Origin: CALGFI01 sp963786805 | Lineage (GTDB): Bacteria > Actinomycetota > UBA4738 > HRBIN12 | Length of the DNA stretch: 64,000 nt | Direction: 5' to 3' | Assembly: GCA_963786805.1 (NCBI GenBank) | Contig: CAWBAK010000003.1 | Location: 62,001-126,000 of the forward strand | Part shown: positions 57,381 to 64,000 of the stretch, in pieces | Numbering within the stretch: the stretch's first letter is position 1 | Layout: every line of letters begins with the position of its first letter | Notes under the pieces: generated by a model | Told to the model about the DNA's origin: nothing | The model's database searches: none | Seen by the model: only the letters and a program-made list of their open reading frames with translations | Translations under genes and position numbers: made by a program

Positions 57381-58040
57381 TCAGACGTCGGCGGCGCGGT
57401 AGCCGACGCCGCGGACCGTCTCGATCAGGTTCTCGAACTCGGGTCCGAGCTTCGCGCGGAGACGCCGGATGTGCACGTCCACGGTCCGGGTTCCTCCGTA
57501 GAAGTCGTAGCCCCACACCTCGCGAAGGAGCCCCGGCCGGGTGAACACGCGCCCCGGTCGCTCGGCGAGGTAGCGCAGGAGCTCGAACTCCTTGTAGGTG
57601 AGGTCGAGTGGCCGGCCCTGCACCGTGACCCGGTAGGACTCCACGTCGAGCACGAGCGCGCCCAGTCGCACCGTCGAGGCCTCGCCCGCGCCCGACCGGC
57701 GAAGGAGCATCGCCAGGCGGAGCCGGATCTCGGCCTCGGGGGCGCCGGGGAACAGGAGCTCGTCGGCGATCTCCTCCCACCGGAACCGATCGAGGTCGGC
57801 GCGCTCCGCCACGATCACCACCGGGACCCGGACGTCGCGTTCGATGAGCGCCCGAGCCACGGCATGCCCGTGACCGGGGTTCTCCGCCGCATCGACGAGC
57901 ACGACCTGCGGGTCGAGCTCGAGCGTGTGGGCGAGTGCGACGATCGACAGGTGCTCCGTCTTCACGTCGAGCGCGAGCCCGGCGAGAGCGGGAAGCACCT
58001 CGTCGGGTGAGCGATCCGAGAGCAGGACGATGCGGGCCAC
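57381..58040 (-). CDS. glnR: Nitrogen regulator GlnR, atypical OmpR-family
   Basis: 219-residue orphan response regulator with the GlnR pattern. The receiver keeps the phospho-acceptor position as Asp50 (VVLVDAAE) but lacks the acidic pair (LLSDRS at the start) and the conserved Lys, so phosphorylation is not expected, as known for GlnR. The OmpR-type winged helix is intact: LDLTYKEFELLRYLAERPGR, VFTRPGLLREVWGYDFYGG and TVDVHIRRLRAKLG. The GTG start lies shortly after a TACCCT box. In actinobacteria GlnR activates glnA and other nitrogen genes, and matching boxes occur upstream of both glnA genes in this window. Confidence 0.88.
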   Translation of the reverse strand: MARIVLLSDRSPDEVLPALAGLALDVKTEHLSIVALAHTLELDPQVVLVDAAENPGHGHAVARALIERDVRVPVVIVAERADLDRFRWEEIADELLFPGAPEAEIRLRLAMLLRRSGAGEASTVRLGALVLDVESYRVTVQGRPLDLTYKEFELLRYLAERPGRVFTRPGLLREVWGYDFYGGTRTVDVHIRRLRAKLGPEFENLIETVRGVGYRAADV

Positions 58041-58091
58041 GATCTCTCGAGGGTACAGGCTCGGTATGAGCGCCGGTACCCTTGACCTGCG

Positions 58092-58337
58092 ATGACCGTG
58101 GTCAAGGTGCGTCTGTTCGCCGCCCTGCGCGAGCTCGCCGGCTCGAACGAGGTCGAGGCGGAGGCGGCGAGCGTGGGCGAGCTCGTCGAGGCGCTTTCGC
58201 TTCGATACGGGGAGCGATTCGAAAAGGTCGCGCGTGCCGGCTCGGTCGTCGTCGACGGAGCGCGAGCCGGGCCCGAGACCGCGCTGACGGGCGGATCCCA
58301 AGAGGTCGCGCTGCTCCCTCCCGTCTCGGGGGGCTGA
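58092..58337 (+). CDS. MoaD/ThiS-type sulfur-carrier protein
   Basis: 81-residue ubiquitin-like protein beginning VKVRLFAALRELAG and ending LLPPVSGG; the C-terminal Gly-Gly is the site of thiocarboxylate formation. The sequence fits MoaD (molybdopterin synthase small subunit) better than ThiS, but no partner gene is adjacent, so the pathway is not certain. It would suit the sulfite-oxidase-like enzyme at 24988, which needs molybdopterin. A TACCCT box lies 9 nt before the ATG. Confidence 0.82.
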   Translation: MTVVKVRLFAALRELAGSNEVEAEAASVGELVEALSLRYGERFEKVARAGSVVVDGARAGPETALTGGSQEVALLPPVSGG

Positions 58338-58383
58338 GCCCCGGAACGCCGTCCGCGCGCTTTTGTCATACTGGCCGCTCCAG

Positions 58384-59298
58384 ATGCGCTTCCAGCGGCT
58401 CTTCCTCATCGTCAATCCGGTCGCCCGCACGTTCACGAAGCCGGTCCTTGCCGTGATCGAGAAGGCGCTCTCGGCCGACTTCAAGCTCGAGGTCGCCGAG
58501 ACCAAGGAGCGCGGTCACGCGTTCGAGCTCGCGACCCAGGCGGTCGACGACGGTGTCGACCTGATCGTCGTCTTCTCGGGCGACGGCACGGTGAACGAGG
58601 TCGTCAACGCCCTCGCGGGCACGGACTCGGCGATCGCCGCGCTCCCGGGCGGGGCGACGAACATCTTCTGCCGGGCACTCGGTTTCCCGCTCGATCCCGT
58701 CGAGGCGACGGGAACGTTGATCGGCAAGGCCCTGGACGACGTGGCCTTCAAGCTCTCGCTCGGCCGGGCCGACGGACGATACTTCGCGGTGAACTGTGGC
58801 GCAGGCGTCGACGCGGCGGCGATGCGACGCCTCGATGCGAAGTTCCCGAAGACGAAGGCGAAGTTCGACCGAGTGGCGTTCCGCGCGGCGGCGTGGGAGC
58901 TCCTGGTCGGATACGCGGGCCGGAGCGCGGACCTGGAGGTCCAGATCGACGACGGCGAGCCGTCGCCGTCGCTGTCGGTCATGGTGGGCCGAACCGATCC
59001 CTACACCTACTACAAGGGGCGCGGGCTCCGGATGACGCCGGATGCCTCACTCGACGGCGGTCTCGACGTCCTGTCGGTGCGGAAGCTCCGGCGCCGCAGC
59101 GTTCCGCGGATCGCATGGCAGGTCTTCGGCTCGGCACGGCACGTGCACGGTCGAGACATCGACTACGCGCACGACGCTTCCCACGTGCTCGTGACTTCCG
59201 AGAAGCCGTTCCCCGTGCAGGTCGACGGAGACTCGCTCGGCGACCACCGCAGGCTCGAGATCGACCTCGCGCCCGAGGCGCTGTGGGTGGTGGCCTGA
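58384..59298 (+). CDS. Diacylglycerol kinase / lipid kinase-like protein
   Basis: 304-residue DagK/LCB5-type lipid kinase. The nucleotide-binding FSGDGTVNEVVNAL (about residues 65-78) and LPGGATNIFCRAL are typical, and RFQRLFLIVNPVA opens the fold. C-terminal strands with LDVLSVRKLRRRS and QVDGDSLG complete it. Substrate (diacylglycerol or another lipid) is not determined. ATG 58384 follows a CATACT box. It is convergent with cysH; the two stop codons are adjacent. Confidence 0.85.
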   Translation: MRFQRLFLIVNPVARTFTKPVLAVIEKALSADFKLEVAETKERGHAFELATQAVDDGVDLIVVFSGDGTVNEVVNALAGTDSAIAALPGGATNIFCRALGFPLDPVEATGTLIGKALDDVAFKLSLGRADGRYFAVNCGAGVDAAAMRRLDAKFPKTKAKFDRVAFRAAAWELLVGYAGRSADLEVQIDDGEPSPSLSVMVGRTDPYTYYKGRGLRMTPDASLDGGLDVLSVRKLRRRSVPRIAWQVFGSARHVHGRDIDYAHDASHVLVTSEKPFPVQVDGDSLGDHRRLEIDLAPEALWVVA

Positions 59299-59299
59299 C

Positions 59300-60028
59300 C
59301 TAGGCGCGCGGCGTCTCGTGCTGCTGGATGCCGCACTCCCATTTCGACAACCCGGCCCATCGCCCGGCGCGCTCGGGCTCGCCCGGGAGTCGCATCCGCG
59401 TGCACGGCGCACAACCGATCGATGCGTAGCCGAGGTCGTACAGCGGATTGTGCGGGAGGTCGTGCTCTTTCAGGTACTCCCAGGTGTCGCGACGGGTCCA
59501 GGCCGCGACCGGATTGACCTTCACGATGGGCCGGCCGGGTTCCAGCTCGTACCGGTCGAGGATCGGAGCATCCGCGCGCGTCGGCGAGGAATCCCGGCGG
59601 AACGCCGTCACCCACGCATCGAGTCCGCGGAGTGCTTCGTGCATCGGTTGCACCTTGTTGATCTCGCAGCACCGGTCGGGGTCGCGTTCGTAGAGGCGTG
59701 GTCCGAACGTGCGGGTCTGCGACTCGTTCGTGTGGTCGCCCACGAGATCGATCACGTTCAGGCCGAGTCGCTCGGTGAGCCTGGTCTTGAACGCGAGTGT
59801 CTCGGCGAAGTGGAAACCCGTCTCCAGGAACAGGACGGCGACGTCGGGGCGGATCTCGGTCGCCATGTGCATCACGCAGGTCCCCTCCGCCTGGAAGGCG
59901 GATGCGAGTGCGATCCGCGGCAGCGCAGGCTCCTGGAGCGCCCAGCGAACGATCTCGCGCGGATGCACGCGCTCGAACCGCGCGTTGAGTTCCCGGAGAT
60001 CCTCGTCGGAAAGGAGTGTCTGGGCCAT
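59300..60028 (-). CDS. cysH: Adenylyl-sulfate (APS) reductase, CysH
   Basis: 242-residue assimilatory reductase making sulfite. It has the Cys motifs of the iron-sulfur (APS-specific) type: RDPDRCCEINKV (near 59670) and GCAPCTR (near 59415), which together bind a 4Fe-4S cluster; the PAPS-specific type lacks them. LASAFQAEGTCVMHM and FLETGFHFAETL are the P-loop-like and substrate regions. The ATG 60028 was chosen by family fit; a TATACT box lies at 60062-60067 (minus strand). Divergent from sat, its pathway partner. Confidence 0.92.
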   Translation of the reverse strand: MAQTLLSDEDLRELNARFERVHPREIVRWALQEPALPRIALASAFQAEGTCVMHMATEIRPDVAVLFLETGFHFAETLAFKTRLTERLGLNVIDLVGDHTNESQTRTFGPRLYERDPDRCCEINKVQPMHEALRGLDAWVTAFRRDSSPTRADAPILDRYELEPGRPIVKVNPVAAWTRRDTWEYLKEHDLPHNPLYDLGYASIGCAPCTRMRLPGEPERAGRWAGLSKWECGIQQHETPRA

Positions 60029-60061
60029 GGGGCCTCTCGGTCGGGGCGCCGGACGGCGGGA

Positions 60062-60067
60062 AGTATA
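60062..60067 (-). promoter_or_regulatory. -10 element of cysH
   Basis: Minus-strand TATACT, 34 bp upstream of the cysH ATG; with the sat box at 60085-60090 it forms a compact divergent promoter pair. Confidence 0.5.
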
Positions 60068-60084
60068 GGTCGCGACCCCGCGGC

Positions 60085-60090
60085 TATGCT
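60085..60090 (+). promoter_or_regulatory. -10 element of sat
   Basis: TATGCT, giving a leader of about 65 nt before sat. No riboswitch is evident in that leader. Confidence 0.45.
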
Positions 60091-60160
60091 GGCGATCGCC
60101 GGCGCCGCGTCCGAGACGGCCCGGGATCAAGCTTCCGTCGAGGAAAGGAACCCGACCCGC

Positions 60161-61345
60161 ATGTCCACGCTCGAGACCATCGCGCCCCACGGCGGAACGC
60201 TCGTCGACCTGCTCGTGCCCGAGGGCGATCGCGCGAAGCTCGAAGAGGAAGCGCGGCACTTCCCCAAGGTCGTCGTAAGCCCCCGCGAACTCTCCGACCT
60301 CGAGATGCTCGCGGTGGGGGCGCTCTCACCACTCACCGGCTTCCAGGGGCAGGCCGACTACTCCTCGATCCTGGAAACCATGCACCTTTCGACCGGACCA
60401 GCGTGGACGATCCCCGTCACGCTTTCGCTCACCGACGACGAGGCGAAGCGGATCGGCGGGGCCGACGCCGTCACGCTCCTCGCGGAAGAGGGCGGCGAGC
60501 CGATCGCGATCTTGGAGGTCTCGGGGCTGTTCCGACGCGATCGCGAGCGCGAGGCCGACGCGGTGTTCGGGACCCAGGATCTGGATCACCCCGGCGTCCA
60601 GGCGCTGCAGGAAGCCGGAGACCTCTGCGTGGCTGGAGAGCTTCGGGTGTTGCGGCTGCCGGCGCACGACGACTTCGTGGAGTACCGGCTCACCCCCGCG
60701 CAGACGCGCGCGGAGTTCGCGCGGCGGGGATGGAGAACCGTGGTCGGATTCCAGACGCGGAACCCGATCCACCGGGCCCACGAGTACATCCAGAAGTGCG
60801 CGCTCGAGATCGTCGACGGACTGCTCGTGCACCCGCTCGTCGGCGCGACGAAAGGCGACGACGTGCCGGCAGAGGTTCGGATGCGTTGCTACGAAGCGCT
60901 CTTCGAGGGCTACTACCCGAAGGACCGCGCGATGGTCAGCGTGTTCCCGGCCGCGATGCGCTACGCGGGGCCCAAGGAGGCCATCTGGCATGCCATCGCC
61001 CGCAAGAACTACGGGTGCACGCACTTCATCGTGGGGCGGGACCACGCCGGCGTCGGCGACTACTACGGCACGTACGACGCGCAGAAGATCTTCGAGCGCT
61101 TCGAGCCCGGTGAGCTCGGCATCACGCCCCTCATGTTCGAGCACTCGTTCTGGTGCAACCGGTGCGAGGGTATGGCCTCGCCGAAGACATGTCCGCACGG
61201 GGAGCAGGACCGCGTCTCGCTCTCGGGCACCAAGGTCCGAGACATGCTTCGCGCCGGAGAGCGGCCGCCGATCGAGTTCAGTCGCGCCGAGGTCGCCGAC
61301 ATCCTGATCGACGCGATGCGCGGATCCGACGCCGGAGCGGGTTGA
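60161..61345 (+). CDS. sat: Sulfate adenylyltransferase (ATP sulfurylase)
   Basis: 394-residue homo-oligomeric ATP sulfurylase (Sat/Met3 type, not CysDN). It makes APS, the substrate of the CysH encoded divergently. Motifs: FQTRNPIHRAHEY (near 60750) and VGRDHAGVGDYYG (near 61031). A CNRCEGM...CPHG segment (near 61155-61200) could bind zinc, as in some bacterial enzymes. AGGAAAGG precedes the ATG. No kinase domain is attached. Confidence 0.95.
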   Translation: MSTLETIAPHGGTLVDLLVPEGDRAKLEEEARHFPKVVVSPRELSDLEMLAVGALSPLTGFQGQADYSSILETMHLSTGPAWTIPVTLSLTDDEAKRIGGADAVTLLAEEGGEPIAILEVSGLFRRDREREADAVFGTQDLDHPGVQALQEAGDLCVAGELRVLRLPAHDDFVEYRLTPAQTRAEFARRGWRTVVGFQTRNPIHRAHEYIQKCALEIVDGLLVHPLVGATKGDDVPAEVRMRCYEALFEGYYPKDRAMVSVFPAAMRYAGPKEAIWHAIARKNYGCTHFIVGRDHAGVGDYYGTYDAQKIFERFEPGELGITPLMFEHSFWCNRCEGMASPKTCPHGEQDRVSLSGTKVRDMLRAGERPPIEFSRAEVADILIDAMRGSDAGAG

Positions 61346-61389
61346 CCTTCCGCGAACCCCGGAGGTTTGCCCGAGGCCCGCGCGTTCGG

Positions 61390-61395
61390 TACTCT
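61390..61395 (+). promoter_or_regulatory. -10 element of the M23 peptidase gene
   Basis: TACTCT lies 41 nt before the proposed ACG start; the transcript would carry the AAGGAGG ribosome binding site at 61425-61431. Confidence 0.45.
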
Positions 61396-61436
61396 GCGGC
61401 CGCCTGAGGGGGGCCGACCACCGCAAGGAGGCATCA

Positions 61437-62453
61437 ACGACCGCTCGCAGGAGCCCCATCCCATCATTCCTCGCCCTGGCCCTCGTCTTGGGCCTTCTCT
61501 GCCTCTCCCCCGCGCTCGCCGACACGAAGCAGGAACTCGACCGGGCCAAGGCCGAGCTCGCGGCGATCCAGGCCGATCTGGACCGAGCCACCGCCGCCTG
61601 GAACGCCGCGATGACCCGCCTGAACCAGACCAAGTCGGAGATCATCGAGACCCGCGTGCGGATCTCCGACATCGAGCAGAACCTCGAGCGGATCGACGCG
61701 CGCCTCGCCAGGCGTGCGGTCCTGGCGTTCACGACCGGGCCGGCGGGCACGATCGACCTGTTGCTGTCCTCCGGCTCCTTCGTCGAGTTCTCCGACCGAT
61801 TGGAGTTCCTCGGAAGCGTCGCTCAGGACGACGTCGATCTCGCGCTAGAGCGGCAGGTGGCGCAGGCGGAGCTCCAGCGGCAGCGCGGGGACCTGCTCTC
61901 GCTCGAACAGCGCCAGGTCGAGACCGCCGGCCAGTTGAACGCGGCGCGAGAGAGCATCGACGCGCGGTTCCAGAACTACCAAGACCGGGTCGCCGAGCTC
62001 ACGCGGAAGTACAACGCCGAACAGGCCGCGGCACGAGCGCTCAACCTCATCGGGCAGACGCCGGTCTCCAGCGGGATGATCCAGCGCTGTCCCGTGGCAG
62101 GGCCGAACTCGTTCGTCGACTCCTTCGGCTGGCCCCGCGTGGGCCACACCCATCAAGGGATCGACCTGATCGCTCCCTACGGGACTCCGATCGTGGCCGC
62201 CCACCCGGGCTCGGTCTCGAGGAGCTCGAGCTCCTCGGGAGGGCTCCAGGCTTATGTCTACGGTTCCGGCGGCTACACCTTCTACGCGCACCTGTCGAGC
62301 TACGGGGCCAGCGGGAGCGTCGCTGCGGGCACGGTGATCGGGTACGTCGGCAGCACCGGGAATGCCGGCAGCACGAACCACCTCCACTTCGAGCTGCATC
62401 CGGGCGGGGGGGCAGCCGTCAACCCGTACCAGCTGCTCCTCGCGGTCTGCTGA
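61437..62453 (+). CDS. Secreted M23 metallopeptidase with coiled coil, apparent ACG start
   Basis: Cell-wall peptidase of the EnvC/LytM type, about 338 residues: signal peptide ending LSPALA; coiled coil (about residues 30-180); then an M23 domain with HTHQGIDLIAPYG and HLHFEL, the zinc ligands of active M23 enzymes. A standard start exists only inside the signal peptide. A perfect AAGGAGG lies 5 nt before an ACG (61437-61439) in frame, giving TTARRSPIPSFLALALVLG, a textbook signal sequence. Either ACG is used, or the base is an error for ATG. Confidence 0.85.
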   Translation, partial: TTARRSPIPSFLALALVLGLLCLSPALADTKQELDRAKAELAAIQADLDRATAAWNAAMTRLNQTKSEIIETRVRISDIEQNLERIDARLARRAVLAFTTGPAGTIDLLLSSGSFVEFSDRLEFLGSVAQDDVDLALERQVAQAELQRQRGDLLSLEQRQVETAGQLNAARESIDARFQNYQDRVAELTRKYNAEQAAARALNLIGQTPVSSGMIQRCPVAGPNSFVDSFGWPRVGHTHQGIDLIAPYGTPIVAAHPGSVSRSSSSSGGLQAYVYGSGGYTFYAHLSSYGASGSVAAGTVIGYVGSTGNAGSTNHLHFELHPGGGAAVNPYQLLLAVC

Positions 62454-62561
62454 GCGGCCGCTGAGCGGCCACCGGCCGGTTCGAAGGCTCGGCGGCGAGT
62501 TCCCAGCCGGGCGCGCTACGATTCCCCCGACCGCAGACACCGTCCACCTCCAGGAGCGCTC

Positions 62562-63089
62562 GTGAGCGACCAGGCGAACCGCAGGATCGACCGGATCCGC
62601 CAGCCCGAGTTCGTGACGGGCCTCACCGAGCTCTCCCTCGACGAGCTCCGGGAGCGCCGCGACGTCTGTCTGGCCGAGCGCGAGTACCTCTCGCTCCTGC
62701 GACGCCTGGTCCAAGGTCGTGCCGAGATCCTTCGCGCCGAGATCGAGCGCCGGGGGGCCGGCGGCGACGGGGAGCCGCTCGTGGACCGGCTGGCCGAGAT
62801 CCTCTCGGGGGAGATCCAGGGGCCTTCCCGAGGCGAGGCCGTCCGGGTGGCGATGCCGGAGGAAGAGATGCTCCTCGCGCGCCGGCGGGTGGAACGGTTG
62901 GTGGCCGATGCCGGACTCTCGGACCCGGGAGCGCTGGATGACGACCGCCTCGCGAGGGCGGTCGAGGTGCTCGCCAGCGAGGAGCGAGAGGTGTCCGAGT
63001 CCCGGGGCGCCGTCCACTCGGCCCTGGACGCGGTCCAGGACGAGCTCAAGCGCCGCTACAAGGACGATCCCTCACTCGTCCTGACCTGA
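62562..63089 (+). CDS. rsiG: RsiG-type c-di-GMP-binding anti-sigma protein
   Basis: 175-residue helical protein. RsiG in Streptomyces binds sigma-WhiG when loaded with c-di-GMP, using a repeated E(X)3S(X)2R(X)3Q(X)3D motif. Here the first copy reads Arg40-Ser44-Arg47-Gln51-Glu55 (YLSLLRRLVQGRAEILRAEI) and the second Glu141-Ser145-Arg148-His152-Asp156. Spacing is exact in both, with conservative changes at three positions. GTG start with CAGGAG; a TACGAT box lies at 62517-62522. The next gene encodes a c-di-GMP phosphodiesterase, which supports the assignment. Confidence 0.78.
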   Translation: MSDQANRRIDRIRQPEFVTGLTELSLDELRERRDVCLAEREYLSLLRRLVQGRAEILRAEIERRGAGGDGEPLVDRLAEILSGEIQGPSRGEAVRVAMPEEEMLLARRRVERLVADAGLSDPGALDDDRLARAVEVLASEEREVSESRGAVHSALDAVQDELKRRYKDDPSLVLT

Positions 63090-63264
63090 GCGACTCCCTC
63101 GATCGGGGGATGCGGCGCAGGCCGGTCGACGGAAGGTCGCTCCGCCCGGGGGACCCGACAGGACCAATCGGTTTGGCCCCTGCGGCCTATGGACCCGGCC
63201 GACGCAGATCGTCACCCTGAACCGGCACCCGGCGCCTTCGGGAGCGGTAACGTGCGGCCCCAGC

Positions 63265-64000
63265 CATGAAAGAGACGACGCGCTTCCCCGAGGCGCCGGC
63301 GGTCCACGCGGACCCCGAGCTGCCGGCAGTCCACGAGCAGTTGATCGTGTTCGCCCGGGAGCTCGGCGACCTCTACCGGCTCGAGCGATCCCGGTCCGCG
63401 GAGCTCGAGCGGGTGCTCGAGAGCCTCCAGGAGACCTACATCGCGACGATGAAGTCGCTCGCGCAGGTGATCGAGGCCAAGGACCGCACGACGCGAGGAC
63501 ATCTGGATCGGACCCAGGCCTACGGTCTGGCTCTCGCCCGCCGGATCGCGCCCGAGCTGGTCGCGACGCCGAACCTCGGGTACGGGTTCTTCCTGCACGA
63601 CATCGGCAAGGTGGGAGTGCCCGAGCAGATCCTCTGCAAGGAAGGTCCGCTTACCGGCGAGGAGTGGACGGTGATGCGGAACCATCCCGTCGTCGGTGCG
63701 CAGATCGTCGCCCCGATCGCGTTCCTCACCGGAGCCGTGGAGCTGATCCGGCACCATCACGAGCGCTTCGATGGGAGCGGGTACCCCGACGGCCTCCGCG
63801 CCGAGGAGATCCCGCTCGCCGCTCGCATCTTCGCCGTCGCCGACTCGTTCGACGCCATGACGAGCGACCGGCCCTATCGCGGTGCGATGCAGGTCGACCG
63901 CGCCCTGGCCGAGATCGGCGGAGGGGCCGGGACCCAATTCGACCCCGAGGTCGTGCGGGTGTTCGTCCGCATGATCGACGAGGGGCCCGAGACGGCGAGC
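63265..64000 (+). CDS. HD-GYP domain protein (cut by window end)
   Basis: At least 245 residues of an HD-GYP-type phosphodiesterase, expected to degrade c-di-GMP. An N-terminal helical region (about residues 20-75, LQETYIATMKSLAQVIEAKD) leads into the HD-GYP domain: metal-binding HDIGKVGVP (near 63598), HHHERFDGSGYPDGL (near 63753, including the GYP signature) and FAVADSFDAMTSDRPYR. The reading frame is open to the end of the window. ATG 63265 has no Shine-Dalgarno sequence and follows a TAACGT box, leaving a leader of only a few bases. Confidence 0.92.

Noticed and set aside
60091..60160. Riboswitch in the sat leader
   Set aside because: The leader is about 65 nt and shows no recognisable SAM-type or other aptamer core.

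Overview
The window is 64 kb of dense, very GC-rich bacterial chromosome carrying housekeeping and regulatory genes. No insertion sequence, prophage or CRISPR array was seen. The gene content points to the phylum Actinomycetota, probably an uncultured or deep-branching lineage. The evidence is a dnaK-grpE-dnaJ-hspR operon, an atypical GlnR regulator next to glnA1/glnA2/glnE, an RsiG-type c-di-GMP-binding anti-sigma protein, a PurS/PurQ/small-PurL set, an iron-sulfur APS reductase, and many genes whose start codon lies 6-8 nt after a TANNNT -10 box (leaderless transcripts). No rRNA or species marker is present, so nothing finer is claimed.

Layout: 1-239, start of a GAF-like gene. 535-2571, a membrane EtfD-type iron-sulfur oxidoreductase. 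2743-6893, the heat-shock operon. 6890-9737, an acetyltransferase, two paralogous membrane-anchored unknowns and LemA. 9662-12928, an MFS exporter, a metal-dependent hydrolase, a DUF2090 aldolase-like protein and a dodecin. 12968-16424, a cyclase/ATPase/TPR signalling protein. 16448-28543, a nearly complete purine pathway (purA, D, E, B, C, S, Q, L, F, M), interrupted by one sulfite-oxidase-like gene. 28684-30078, a lone receiver, an inositol-phosphatase-like enzyme and a small protein. 30100-34163, a branched-chain 2-oxoacid dehydrogenase operon (E1alpha, E1beta, E2) plus a solute-binding-like protein. 35037-35983, tRNA-Phe, tRNA-Glu and tRNA-Lys with a DUF192 gene. 36065-38961, a SIMPL protein, NAD synthetase and a hemerythrin-like protein. 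39077-45623, a giant secreted C25-peptidase-like protein. 45790-49594, a tandem-cyclase protein resembling mammalian soluble adenylyl cyclase. 49591-58040, a nitrogen-control island (glnA2, glnE, glnA1, glnR). 58092-61345, a MoaD/ThiS protein, a diacylglycerol kinase-like protein and sulfate assimilation (cysH, sat). 61437-64000, an M23 peptidase, RsiG and a truncated HD-GYP protein.

The strongest regulatory signal is in the nitrogen island. Both glutamine synthetase genes have direct repeats of GTAAC-type half-sites with 11-nt periodicity upstream, placed about 42 bp before the inferred transcription start, and the window encodes a GlnR-like regulator that could bind them. GlnE would then adenylylate GlnA1 (a candidate adenylylation Tyr is near residue 404).

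Eight otherwise intact genes (etfD, the hydrolase at 11131, both cyclase proteins, purB, nadE, the C25 protein, glnE) have their reading frame broken by what is nearly always one extra base, mostly an extra G or C. Because essential genes are hit and no second lesions are seen, I treat these as probable sequence errors and annotate each gene across the break. Start codons were chosen from Shine-Dalgarno sequences, 4-nt start/stop overlaps, leaderless promoters and N-terminal family fit.
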